Origin: DATKCJ01 sp035513275
GTDB lineage: Bacteria > Verrucomicrobiota > Verrucomicrobiia > Opitutales > Opitutaceae
Direction: 5' to 3'
Length of the DNA: 18,058 nt
NCBI GenBank assembly: GCA_035513275.1
Contig: DATKCJ010000240.1
Span: forward strand, 1-18,058
This document shows, piece after piece, positions 6,439 through 15,319 of this stretch (positions are counted from its first letter, which is position 1; the number at the start of each line of letters is the position of its first letter). A program made the translations under genes and the position numbers. Below the pieces are notes generated by a model. The model saw nothing but the letters and a program-made list of their open reading frames with translations, ran no database searches and was not told the origin of the DNA.

Positions 6439-8022
6439 ATGAATCGCGCGAAAAACATTGGGACGCTCTCGGCAGAAGGTGCGCGTTTCGACATTCTTAT
6501 TGTCGGCGGCGGAGCAACTGGTCTCGGTGCCGCAGTCGACGCAGCGGCGCGTGGCTATTCTGTCGCGCTCGTCGAGGCGTCGGACTTCGGCAAAGGCACA
6601 TCGAGCCGATCGACGAAGCTCGTTCACGGCGGCGTGCGATATCTGCGCCAGGGAAACATACCACTCGTGCGTGAGGCGCTGCTCGAGCGCGGCCGCCTCG
6701 CGCGCAATGCACCGCACCTCGTGCACGACCGCGCGTTTGTGCTTCCCAGTTACAAGTGGTGGGAAGGCCCGTTCTACGGAATCGGGCTGAAAGTTTACGA
6801 CGGACTCGCCGGGGAATTCGGTCTCGCGAATTCGGAGATACTCGACCGGGAGGAGACAATCGCGCGCATCCCGACGATCGAGACCGAGGGGCTGATCGGC
6901 GGCGTTATTTATCACGACGGCCAGTTCGACGACGCGCGCCTCGCGATCAGTCTGGCGCGCACGGCCGACTCACACGGCGCCGTTCTTGTGAACTACTGCC
7001 GATGCACGGGTCTTGTGAAGCACGGTGGCCGCGTTGTTGGCGCGCAGCTTCATGACTGCGAAAGTGGCGCGGACTTCGAGGTGCGCTGCCGCGCTGTGCT
7101 CAATGCGACAGGCGTCTTCGTCGATTCGATGCGCGCGATGGATGAACCGGCCGCGCGGCCGATCGTCGCGGTGAGCCAGGGGATTCATCTCGTGCTTCCA
7201 CGGCGGTTCCTCCCCGGCGACGCGGCGATCATGGTGCCGCGCACCGATGATGGGCGCGTGCTCTTCGCGGTGCCGTGGCGCGATCGCGTAGTCGTTGGAA
7301 CGACCGATACGCCGCGCGCCGCGCCGGAACTCGAGCCGCGCGCGCTCGAGGAGGAGCGGCAGTTCGTCATGACGCACATCCGGCGCTACCTCGAAAACGA
7401 TCCGACGCCAGACGATGTGTGCAGCGTTTTTGCCGGCATGCGACCGCTCGTGGCGGGCGACGCAGGCGAGGGCACGGCCACGCTTTCGCGCGAGCACACG
7501 ATTCTCGTTTCGGAATCCGGACTCATCACAATCACCGGTGGCAAGTGGACGACCTACCGGAAAATGGCGGAGGATGTCGTCAACCAGATCGAAGACTGCA
7601 TGGGCGTCGCGCCCCGGCCGGGCGTGACCGCGGACTTGAGGATTCACGGATGGAGCGAGGACACCGGGCTCGCGGCGCACCTCGAGCATTACGGCTCAGA
7701 GGCAGGCGCGGTCGTGGATGTGCTCAACGAGAACGCGACATTCGCCGCCCGGCTTCATCCGGCGTTTCCGTATCAGCGCGGCGAGATTGCGTGGCACGCG
7801 CGGCATGAAATGGCACGCACGGTCGAGGATGTGCTGGCGCGCCGCACGCGTGCGCTTCTACTCGACGCGCGCGCATCGATCGAGGCCGCGCCCGCGGTCG
7901 CGGAGTTGCTCGCTGCGGAACTCGGCCGCGATGTGAAGTGGCAGGCCGCTCAAGTGGCGGAATTCACGGCGCTCGCGCGTCGATACGTGTTCACCGATCC
8001 GGAGAGCACGGAGCGTGAGTGA
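6439..8022 (+). CDS. glpD: FAD-dependent glycerol-3-phosphate dehydrogenase
   Basis: A 527-residue flavoprotein that oxidises sn-glycerol-3-phosphate to dihydroxyacetone phosphate and passes electrons to the quinone pool at the inner membrane. The FAD dinucleotide-binding fold begins at once (FDILIVGGGATGLG, 17-30). GTSSRSTKLVHGGVRYL, the family's hallmark FAD/substrate segment, follows. The conserved ITGGKWTTYR motif is at 365-374 and a C-terminal helical domain completes the family length. The frame is open 27 codons upstream to 6358, but those residues look non-coding and would run through the activator site. The ATG at 6439 gives the usual short N-terminus. No Shine-Dalgarno sequence is seen. 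No glycerol kinase or facilitator gene is adjacent, so it is a lone glpD divergent from the regulator operon. Confidence 0.95.
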   Translation: MNRAKNIGTLSAEGARFDILIVGGGATGLGAAVDAAARGYSVALVEASDFGKGTSSRSTKLVHGGVRYLRQGNIPLVREALLERGRLARNAPHLVHDRAFVLPSYKWWEGPFYGIGLKVYDGLAGEFGLANSEILDREETIARIPTIETEGLIGGVIYHDGQFDDARLAISLARTADSHGAVLVNYCRCTGLVKHGGRVVGAQLHDCESGADFEVRCRAVLNATGVFVDSMRAMDEPAARPIVAVSQGIHLVLPRRFLPGDAAIMVPRTDDGRVLFAVPWRDRVVVGTTDTPRAAPELEPRALEEERQFVMTHIRRYLENDPTPDDVCSVFAGMRPLVAGDAGEGTATLSREHTILVSESGLITITGGKWTTYRKMAEDVVNQIEDCMGVAPRPGVTADLRIHGWSEDTGLAAHLEHYGSEAGAVVDVLNENATFAARLHPAFPYQRGEIAWHARHEMARTVEDVLARRTRALLLDARASIEAAPAVAELLAAELGRDVKWQAAQVAEFTALARRYVFTDPESTERE

Positions 8023-8040
8023 CACGGTCATAGGCTGTTT

Positions 8041-8107
8041 TTGTAGGGCTGCCGCTTGCGGCATGCCTTTCTGTTCAGATGGCACGGCGCAAGCGCCGGC
8101 CCTACAA
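8041..8107. repeat. REPIN-like element 2 (two inverted GTAG-headed palindromes)
   Basis: Two 27-bp units in inverted orientation (8041-8067 and 8081-8107) match at 23 of 27 positions and are separated by 13 bp. The ends are a perfect 9-bp inverted repeat TTGTAGGGC/GCCCTACAA. Internal hairpins are GCCGC-TT-GCGGC and GGCGC-AA-GCGCC. Two of the differences between units fall at paired stem positions and preserve pairing. It shares the TAGGGC head with element 1 but has a different stem. It fills the junction between convergent glpD and the efflux permease, where it may also act as a bidirectional terminator. Confidence 0.75.
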
Positions 8108-8127
8108 TTGCGAACCAACCGACCCGC

Positions 8128-9336
<1,209 letters not shown>

Positions 9337-9348
9337 GGCGACGGACAG

Positions 9349-10110
9349 TCAGTTCGAGTTCAGAACCGTGGCTTCGGCTTCCTTCAGTTTCGCCAGTTCC
9401 TCCGCGGCGAAGAGGCGGCGCGTGACAGGGACGTCGCTTTGCACGAGGCCGTCCTTGAGGATCACGTTGCGCCGGCAGTAGTGCGCGATGTCGAGCTCGT
9501 GAGTGACCATCACGATCGTGATGCCGCGGTCGTTCAGCTCCTGGAAAACTCCCATCACCTCCACGGAGGTCCGGCTGTCGAGGTTTCCGGTCGGCTCGTC
9601 GGCGAGGAGGATTTTCGGCTCGTTGACGAGGGCGCGCGCGATTGCGACGCGCTGTTGCTGTCCGCCCGAGAGCTGGCTTGGCGTGTGATCGGCTCGATCC
9701 GCAAGGCCGACAATCTCGAGCGCACGCATCGCGCGGTCGCGCATTTCGCGCGAGCGGATTCGCTTGTGCGCGTAGAGCATCGGCAGCTCGACATTTTCAA
9801 TCGCCGTGGTGCGGGGCAGGAGGTTGAAACCTTGGAAGACGAATCCGATCTTCTTGTTGCGGATGTCGGCGCGCTCGTTGCGCTCGAGGCCCGAGACGTC
9901 GACTCCGTCGAGATGGAATGTGCCCGACGTCGGCCGGTCGAGGCAGCCGAAGAGATTCATGAGCGTCGATTTCCCCGAGCCGCTCGCGCCCATGAGCGCG
10001 ACGAACTCACCCGCATGGATGTCGATGGAGACGCCGCGCACGGCATGCACCTCGATCTCACCCGTGTGGTAAGTCTTCCGGATGTCGCGAATTCGGACGA
10101 CGGGTTCCAT
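9349..10110 (-). CDS. MacB-type ABC transporter ATP-binding protein
   Basis: A 253-residue ATPase subunit that powers the adjacent permease. Motifs: Walker A GASGSGKST (41-49), Q-loop Gln93, signature LSGGQQQR (147-154), Walker B ILLADEP (167-173) and His204 in VTHE. The C-terminal 30 residues (RRLFAAEELAKLKEAEA) form a charged helical tail beyond the usual family end. It starts 15 bp after the adaptor stop and ends 12 bp before the permease, so the three genes are surely one operon. The start at 10110 gives the normal N-terminus, MEPVVRIRDIRKTYHTGEIEV. No Shine-Dalgarno sequence is seen. Confidence 0.94.
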   Translation of the reverse strand: MEPVVRIRDIRKTYHTGEIEVHAVRGVSIDIHAGEFVALMGASGSGKSTLMNLFGCLDRPTSGTFHLDGVDVSGLERNERADIRNKKIGFVFQGFNLLPRTTAIENVELPMLYAHKRIRSREMRDRAMRALEIVGLADRADHTPSQLSGGQQQRVAIARALVNEPKILLADEPTGNLDSRTSVEVMGVFQELNDRGITIVMVTHELDIAHYCRRNVILKDGLVQSDVPVTRRLFAAEELAKLKEAEATVLNSN

Positions 10111-10125
10111 GCGATTGGCTTGCGG

Positions 10126-11541
10126 CTAGAACCGGCGGCCGCCGCCGCTGAAAGGATTCGCGGCTGGTCGCGACGCCGTGCCTGACGCACCCGTGACCGC
10201 AGTGACGACTTTGTCACCCTCGGCGAGACCCTCGATGATCTCGGTCGTAATGCCGTCGCTGATCCCGAGCTTCACGCGGACGGGCTCGAGCTTCGGTTTC
10301 TCGGGCGTGCCGGCTTCGCGATAGACGACGCGAGAGACCACCGCGCCGACGCCCGTCGGTTGCGGCGCAGCGAAGCGCTCCGGAAGTGTGATGCCGCGCT
10401 CGGCAGCGAGCGCGCGCAGCCTAGCGAGTGCGTCCGCCGCCGGCGGCCCGCCTCCAAATGAAATGCCCGCGTCCTGGAACAGTTGCCGCATTGCCTCGCG
10501 CCCTTCGCCCGTGCCGCGGCCTTCGCCACTAGGGCGACGGGGCTCGGACGGCTGGGCTTGTGCGACTTGGACTCCGGCGGCAGTCGGCTCAGGTGGAGGC
10601 GCGCCAGTGAGGAGCTCCTCGGGTGCGCGAAGGCGCAGTGCGACATTCGGCAGTCGAAGCGCTCCCGTGCGGCGCGCGACGATGATGTTGACGTTCGCCG
10701 TCATGCCGGGCTTCAGGCTGCCGTCGGCGTTGTCGACATCGATGATCGTGGCGTAAACGACGACGGACTGCTCGGTCTTGGGCGAGTTGCGCACTTGAGA
10801 GACTCGTCCGCGAAACTGGCGCGATGGATAGGCGTCGACGGTGAACTGCACGGCCTGCCCATCGGCGATGCTCCCGATGTCAGCCTCGGCGACCGAGGCG
10901 GCGATCTGCATCTTCGAGAGGTCGTTGACGATCGTGAAGAGGGTGGGGGCGTTGAGACTCGCGGCGACAGTCTTGCCAACCTCGGCGATCCGATCGATGA
11001 CGATGCCGTCGATCGGCGCGAGCAGCGTGCAACGCGCGAGGTCGACCTTCGCGTTTTCGACGGCGGCGTTCTGGATCTGGAGTTGGGCCTCGGCTTGCGC
11101 GAGTTGCGCCTCGGATTGATCGAGCTCCTGCGCCGAGACGAGGTTCTTGTCGTGCAGATTGCGCACGCGCTCGGCGTTCAGGCGGACGAGATTGTGGCTG
11201 GCGCGCGTGTTGGTGAGCTGGGCCTCCGCCTGGCGCAGTCGCGACTGATAGGTCGCCGGGTCGATCCGCGCGAGCACGTCGCCTTCCTTCACGGGCGAGT
11301 TGTAGTCCACCAGGACCTCCGCGATCTGCCCGGAAATTTGCGAGCTCACATCGACTGTGGTGACTGCCTGTAAAACGCCTGTGGCGGTGATACCCTGCGT
11401 GAGATCGCCGCGTGCGATCGCGACCGTCGTGAGTCGCGGCGGTGGCGCGGCCCTGCCCCCGAGGAAATACCAGGCCGCGGCTGAGGCGCCGAGTATCGCT
11501 GTTGCTACAACGAGTGTTCCGACAATGCGGGATTTCGCCAT
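10126..11541 (-). CDS. MacA-like efflux adaptor (HlyD family) with internal insertion
   Basis: A 471-residue membrane fusion protein that links the MacB-type transporter to an outer-membrane channel. One membrane anchor (about 8-28) is followed by a beta-barrel/lipoyl start (residues 36-95, with SSQISGQIAEVLV). A helical hairpin (about 96-170) comes next, then the second lipoyl half LAPIDGIVIDR (174-184) and a barrel domain with SLKPGMTANVNI (275-286). Residues about 305-397 are a Pro/Gly/Ala/Glu/Arg-rich insertion with a helical stretch, which splits the membrane-proximal domain. Ordinary MacA proteins are near 370-400 residues, so this insertion accounts for the extra length. The tail is Gly/Ser/Pro rich (NPFSGGGRRF). 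Start at 11541 rather than the open 16 codons upstream, because the anchor then begins normally. First gene of the operon. Confidence 0.93.
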   Translation of the reverse strand: MAKSRIVGTLVVATAILGASAAAWYFLGGRAAPPPRLTTVAIARGDLTQGITATGVLQAVTTVDVSSQISGQIAEVLVDYNSPVKEGDVLARIDPATYQSRLRQAEAQLTNTRASHNLVRLNAERVRNLHDKNLVSAQELDQSEAQLAQAEAQLQIQNAAVENAKVDLARCTLLAPIDGIVIDRIAEVGKTVAASLNAPTLFTIVNDLSKMQIAASVAEADIGSIADGQAVQFTVDAYPSRQFRGRVSQVRNSPKTEQSVVVYATIIDVDNADGSLKPGMTANVNIIVARRTGALRLPNVALRLRAPEELLTGAPPPEPTAAGVQVAQAQPSEPRRPSGEGRGTGEGREAMRQLFQDAGISFGGGPPAADALARLRALAAERGITLPERFAAPQPTGVGAVVSRVVYREAGTPEKPKLEPVRVKLGISDGITTEIIEGLAEGDKVVTAVTGASGTASRPAANPFSGGGRRF

Positions 11542-11565
11542 GGGAGGGTGTAAGAAGCGTATCCG

Positions 11566-11582
11566 AGGCACGGGCCCTGCAA
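11566..11582 (+). promoter_or_regulatory. Possible sigma-54-like promoter of the nhaC-family gene
   Basis: The plus strand reads AGGCACGGGCCCTGCAA, sharing GGCAC-N6-TGCAA with the two promoters of the regulator system and keeping the GG to GC spacing. The first T of the consensus is missing. Predicted start is about 11592, roughly 110 bp before the chosen start codon. I saw no GGGA-N8-TCCCA site upstream, so a different activator would be needed, or the match is chance. Confidence 0.35.
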
Positions 11583-11701
11583 AACGCAAGTTAGGATGCT
11601 CCGTGCGTTGAGTGACGCGGCCTTGCGCGCGAAGTTACCTGTGCGCGCCTCGGGAATTCCCGCGTTGCGCACGGTGGCGATTCCGTATGCGCTCGCAACC
11701 C

Positions 11702-13207
11702 ATGGATCGCCGTCCCTTGCCAAGGCCCGCCGTCGCACTCGTGCCGGTCGCCTTCCTTGTGATTCTCCTTGGGCTGTCAGTCATCAATCTCACCGACCTG
11801 CCGGAGATACCGTTCGTTTCGGCGTTCCTGAAGGCGGTCGCGTCGATTCCGATTCTCGGCGAAGCGCTATGGCACAGCATCCCCGTGCCGATTCCGCTGA
11901 TCGCGGCAACGACGGTCGCGGCGTTCGTCGCGTGGCGCCTTGGAATGAAGTGGAAGGCGATCGAGGAAAGTTTCCTGCACGGCATCATGCTCTCGCTCGG
12001 CGCGTGCCTGATCCTTCTCGTGATCGGCATCCTCATCGGCACCTGGATCCTCGGCGGCATCGTGCCGACGATGGTTTACTACGGGCTGAAGCTCATCTCG
12101 CCGTCCGTCTTCCTCGTGGCGACCTGCGGCATCTGCGCGATTGTGTCGCTCGCATCCGGCAGTTCCTGGGCGACGGCTGGCACGGTCGGCATCGCGATGA
12201 TCGGCGTCGGATCGGGCCTCGGTATTCCTCTGCCGATGGTCGCCGGCGCGATCATTTCGGGCGCGTATTTCGGCGACAAGATGTCGCCGCTGTCCGACAC
12301 GACGAACCTCGCACCTGCGGTGGCCGGAAGCGATCTGTTTTCGCACGTCCGGCACATGACCTACACGACAGTTCCGGCGCTCGTGATCGCGCTCGTGCTC
12401 TACGCGCTCCTTGGCCTCAAGTATGGCGGCGGCGAACTCGACACCCATGGAATCACCGAGATACTGACGACCCTCGACGCCAAGTTCACCATCTCAGCGT
12501 GGCTTCTGCTCGTGCCGGGACTCGTGTTTGTGCTCGTGATCAAGCGCGTGCCGGCGCTGCCCGCGCTACTCATCGGCGCCGTCGCCGGCGGCATCTGCGC
12601 GATATTCGTCCAGGGCGCGCCGATCTCCGATGTGCTTCTCGTCTCCAACAACGGCTACGCTGCAGCGACCGGCGCGCCCGCGGTCGACGAACTGCTCACG
12701 CGAGGCGGCCTGCAGTCGATGTTCCCGACGCTCGCGATCATCATCACGGCGATGTGCTTCGGCGGAGTCATGGAGCGCAGCGGCATGCTCGAGTCGCTCG
12801 CGGCGGTGGTCCTTAGGTTCGCGAAGTCCACAGGCTCGCTCATCGCCGCGACCGTCGGCACGTGCATCGGCATGAACATCATCGCGCCCGACCAGTATCT
12901 TTCGATCGTGGTGCCCGGACGCATGTATCGCGCCGCTTACCAGCGGGCCGGGCTCGACCCGAAGAATCTCTCCCGCGCGCTCGAGGATGCAGGCACTTTG
13001 ACCTCGCCGCTCATCCCGTGGAACACGTGCGGCGCTTACATGACGGCCACGCTGGGAGTGTTCTCATTCGCCTACCTGCCGTATGCATTTCTGAACCTGA
13101 TCTGCCCGATCATCTCTGTCATCTACGGCTACACGGGATTCACGATCGCGAAGGTCCGGCCTATCGTGCCGGCCGAATCCGCCGAGGGCGCGCCGAAGCG
13201 CGCCTGA
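11702..13207 (+). CDS. NhaC-family Na+/H+ (or amino-acid) antiporter
   Basis: A 501-residue polytopic inner-membrane protein with about 11-12 hydrophobic segments. The NhaC signature region is clear: SLASGSSWATAGTVG (149-163) then GAYFGDKMSPLSDTTNLAP (187-205), and near the C-terminus MNIIAPDQYLS and TSPLIPWNTCGAYM. NhaC proteins exchange Na+ for H+ at the inner membrane; related members exchange amino acids or organic acids, so the substrate is not certain. Start placed at 11702 (MDRRPLPRPAV), just before the first membrane segment. An in-frame ATG at 11687 is possible, and the open frame to 11612 looks non-coding. No Shine-Dalgarno sequence is seen. It is divergent from the MacAB operon and convergent with coaD. 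Confidence 0.9.
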   Translation: MDRRPLPRPAVALVPVAFLVILLGLSVINLTDLPEIPFVSAFLKAVASIPILGEALWHSIPVPIPLIAATTVAAFVAWRLGMKWKAIEESFLHGIMLSLGACLILLVIGILIGTWILGGIVPTMVYYGLKLISPSVFLVATCGICAIVSLASGSSWATAGTVGIAMIGVGSGLGIPLPMVAGAIISGAYFGDKMSPLSDTTNLAPAVAGSDLFSHVRHMTYTTVPALVIALVLYALLGLKYGGGELDTHGITEILTTLDAKFTISAWLLLVPGLVFVLVIKRVPALPALLIGAVAGGICAIFVQGAPISDVLLVSNNGYAAATGAPAVDELLTRGGLQSMFPTLAIIITAMCFGGVMERSGMLESLAAVVLRFAKSTGSLIAATVGTCIGMNIIAPDQYLSIVVPGRMYRAAYQRAGLDPKNLSRALEDAGTLTSPLIPWNTCGAYMTATLGVFSFAYLPYAFLNLICPIISVIYGYTGFTIAKVRPIVPAESAEGAPKRA

Positions 13208-13257
13208 AGAGTCTGGCATGATTCTGTCACTTGCCTCGCAGAAGGATCTAAAGGCCC

Positions 13258-13280
13258 AATGTCACCTAATAGGTGACATT
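13258..13280. terminator. 23-bp palindrome between convergent nhaC-type gene and coaD
   Basis: Arms AATGTCACCT and AGGTGACATT around AAT, an almost uninterrupted palindrome in the 121-bp gap. Position between convergent stops fits a bidirectional terminator, though T-runs are short. It is AT-richer than the surroundings and could instead be an operator-like or repeat-derived element. Nothing else is seen in this gap. Confidence 0.45.
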
Positions 13281-13328
13281 CCCTCTGAAAATAGGCGAAT
13301 TTCCGGAACGAACTTCACAAGGCAACGC

Positions 13329-13817
13329 TCAGCGGCCGAACTTCGCGCGCATGCTCGCCGCGACATTCTGAGGGACGAACTTTGCCACGTCGCCACCGAG
13401 CTTCGCGACCTGTTTCACGAGCGTTGAACTCGTGTAGCTGTAGGCGTCTCTCGGCATGACGAACACGGTCTCGATGCGCGGCTCGAGGTGGCGGTTCATC
13501 AGCGCCATGTTGAACTCGAACTCGAAGTCGGACAGCGCGCGCAGCCCGCGGATGATCGCGCACGCGTTGCGCTCGATTGCGAACTCCACGAGAAGGCCGT
13601 CGAAGATGTCGACGCTCGCATTCGGGATCTCCACGAGGTTTGAGCGGATCATCTCCACGCGCTCCTCCGCCGTGTAGAGCGGATCTTTGCCGACGTTCCT
13701 CGCGACGGCCATGAGCACATGGTCGAAGAGCCGGACGGCCCGCTGGAGGACGTCGAGGTGGCCGAACGTCACCGGATCGAATGTGCCGGCGAATATGCAA
13801 AGGCGCGGTGGCGTCAT
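13329..13817 (-). CDS. coaD: Phosphopantetheine adenylyltransferase
   Basis: A 162-residue cytoplasmic enzyme catalysing the fourth step of coenzyme A synthesis: 4'-phosphopantetheine plus ATP to dephospho-CoA and pyrophosphate. The nucleotidyltransferase motif GTFDPVTFGH (11-20) contains the catalytic His20. IIRGLR (88-93) and YTSSTLVKQVA (128-138) match the conserved substrate and ATP-binding segments. The length is typical for bacterial CoaD. The frame is open far upstream (to 14543) but that part is antisense to pgsA; ATG 13817 gives the standard N-terminus. It is divergent from pgsA, 78 bp away, and no promoter is clear in that gap. Confidence 0.96.
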   Translation of the reverse strand: MTPPRLCIFAGTFDPVTFGHLDVLQRAVRLFDHVLMAVARNVGKDPLYTAEERVEMIRSNLVEIPNASVDIFDGLLVEFAIERNACAIIRGLRALSDFEFEFNMALMNRHLEPRIETVFVMPRDAYSYTSSTLVKQVAKLGGDVAKFVPQNVAASMRAKFGR

Positions 13818-13895
13818 GGTTGTTGGAGATTCCACATCGGGATTGCGTCGGCAGTTATGCGCGCTTGCATCGGAAAACGCAATCGCGCCATCGGA

Positions 13896-14507
13896 ATGAA
13901 CCTGCCGAATCTCGTCTCCCTCTCCCGAATCCCCGGCACATTCCTGATCGCCGCGCTGCTTTACTCCGACTTTTTCGGAGCGGCGACGCTGGCACTCGCG
14001 GTGTTCATCCTGTGCGCGGTGAGCGACTGGCTCGATGGATACCTCGCGCGGAAGCTGAACAAAGTTTCGACGTTCGGCATCTTCGTGGATGCGCTCGCCG
14101 ACAAGATCTGGGTGCTCGGTGTCCTCATCGCGCTCACGGACCGAAAGCTGATCTTCCCGGACCGGGATCTCATACCCGTGCTGATCCTGCTGGTGATCCT
14201 GACGCGCGAGTTCCTCATCACGGGCATCCGCCTCGTGGCCGCGACCCGCGGCGTCGTCGTGGCGGCGGAGCGCGGCGGCAAGAACAAGACGATCAGCCAG
14301 ATCGTGGCGATCATCGTGTTCCTGATCATCCATGTGCTTGAGACAGACCTGGACGAGATCACTCCCCAAGACCTCAGGGTGATCGCAAACGAGTTTTTGA
14401 TCTACATCGCGTTCTCGTTCTACCTGATCGCGACATTCCTGACGGTCCTTTCGGGCGCGCGTTATTTCGTGAAATACCGGCACATCTTCGCGGAGCCGCC
14501 CAAGTGA
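13896..14507 (+). CDS. pgsA: CDP-diacylglycerol-glycerol-3-phosphate 3-phosphatidyltransferase
   Basis: A 203-residue inner-membrane enzyme that makes phosphatidylglycerophosphate from CDP-diacylglycerol and glycerol-3-phosphate. The CDP-alcohol phosphotransferase motif D-x2-DG-x2-AR-x8-G-x3-D-x3-D is complete (Asp44, Asp47, Gly48, Ala51, Arg52, Gly61, Asp65, Asp69). Several hydrophobic segments surround it, and MNLPNLVSLSRI is the typical PgsA start. Start chosen at 13896. The frame is open upstream to 13719 but that part overlaps coaD on the other strand. Its stop overlaps the next gene by four bases, so the product of this enzyme is passed to the phosphatase encoded next. Confidence 0.94.
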   Translation: MNLPNLVSLSRIPGTFLIAALLYSDFFGAATLALAVFILCAVSDWLDGYLARKLNKVSTFGIFVDALADKIWVLGVLIALTDRKLIFPDRDLIPVLILLVILTREFLITGIRLVAATRGVVVAAERGGKNKTISQIVAIIVFLIIHVLETDLDEITPQDLRVIANEFLIYIAFSFYLIATFLTVLSGARYFVKYRHIFAEPPK

Positions 14508-15031
14508 ACCTGCCCGAGCCTCGCTGGCCTGCATTGCTCCCAACGCGAATCGTCGTAGGCGCGGCGACTCTCGGTCCGATCGGCCGGTGGGGGCGCGCGC
14601 CCGGCACGAACGGCTCGCTTATCGGGCTGTTGTTTTTCGCCGTCTTACTTCCGAAGTTCAACGCGATCGCGCTCGTGGCGTTGAGCGTCGTGCTCGCGTG
14701 GGCCGCCGTCGGGATCTGCGCCGAGGCGGAGCGGAGGTTGGGGGCGAAGGACCCTGGCTACATCATTCTCGACGAGTTTGTCGCGATGCCACTGTGCTTC
14801 GTCGGCTGGCAGTCGCTCGCGACGATCGTGCCGGCGTGGACGCTTCTCGTCGGCGGCTTTCTCCTCTTCCGCGCTTTCGACATCGCGAAGCCGCTCGGCA
14901 TTCGAAGGCTGCAATATCTCCCGGGAGGGTGGGGCGTCGTCGCCGACGATCTCGCCGCGGCCGTGCTTTCGTGCGCCGTCTTGCATGGGATCGTCCGCGC
15001 GTATGGCGCAGGTTGGTTTTCGGGCTGGTAG
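14504..15031 (+). CDS. pgpA: Phosphatidylglycerophosphatase A
   Basis: A 175-residue membrane protein that dephosphorylates phosphatidylglycerophosphate to phosphatidylglycerol, the step after PgsA. Family signatures: GRAPGTNGSL (30-39), AKDPGYIILDEFVAMP (81-96) with the conserved Asp-Glu pair, FRAFDIAKP (122-130) and GGWGVVADDLAAA (141-153). It begins at GTG 14504, overlapping the pgsA TGA as GTGA, and a GGAG about 9 nt before may serve as ribosome binding site, one of the few visible in the window. Translational coupling with pgsA is likely. A strong GC hairpin follows 17 bp after the stop. Confidence 0.94.
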   Translation: MNLPEPRWPALLPTRIVVGAATLGPIGRWGRAPGTNGSLIGLLFFAVLLPKFNAIALVALSVVLAWAAVGICAEAERRLGAKDPGYIILDEFVAMPLCFVGWQSLATIVPAWTLLVGGFLLFRAFDIAKPLGIRRLQYLPGGWGVVADDLAAAVLSCAVLHGIVRAYGAGWFSGW

Positions 15032-15048
15032 TTCCGCCCTTGCAAAGC

Positions 15049-15072
15049 GGCCGCCCGGTTGCCCGGGCGGCC
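15049..15072 (+). terminator. Strong GC hairpin after pgpA
   Basis: A perfect 10-bp stem (GGCCGCCCGG and CCGGGCGGCC) with loop TTGC, 17 bp after the pgpA stop. Only TT follows, so it is a stem-loop terminator without a good U-tract, or needs a helper factor. It could serve the convergent rimO as well, but lies about 250 bp beyond that gene's stop. Confidence 0.55.
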
Positions 15073-15319
15073 TTGGCAGGCGAATCATCCCAACGACCGC
15101 AGCACATTCCTGATGCCGGTCGCGCGACGTCGGCCTATTGAATCCTGATCGGCCTGACCAGACACTGCATCCGTTGCTGCCGTCGACGCCGCGTTTTCCG
15201 GTGTTCTCTATGTATCGATCCAAACCTACAGGACGAATCTCCTGACTCTGAAGAAGATTGCCGGAACGCTCGCGTTCACAATCGGCGGCGGGTGAATGAA
15301 GCCGGATAAATGGGACCGA
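15073..15319. other. Intergenic region between pgpA and rimO, no gene seen
   Basis: About 250 bp between convergent genes. A plus-strand frame (about 15155-15294) stays open for some 45 codons and gives plausible hydrophobic residues, but it has no usable start codon. I see no RNA gene or clear repeat here. It may hold a decayed gene end. Confidence 0.3.

Noticed and set aside
8079..8094. TGGCACG-N6-GC sequence resembling a -24/-12 promoter
   Set aside because: Part of REPIN element 2, lacks the TTGCA-like -12 box, and points at no gene start in a convergent junction.
13218..13427. 69-codon plus-strand frame after the antiporter gene
   Set aside because: It runs through the 23-bp palindrome into antisense coaD sequence; no motif or ribosome binding site.
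13818..14543. N-terminal extension of the coaD frame
   Set aside because: Antisense to pgsA; CoaD has its normal length from the ATG at 13817.
15155..15294. Open plus-strand stretch between pgpA and rimO
   Set aside because: Plausible residues but no start codon; too short to separate from chance.
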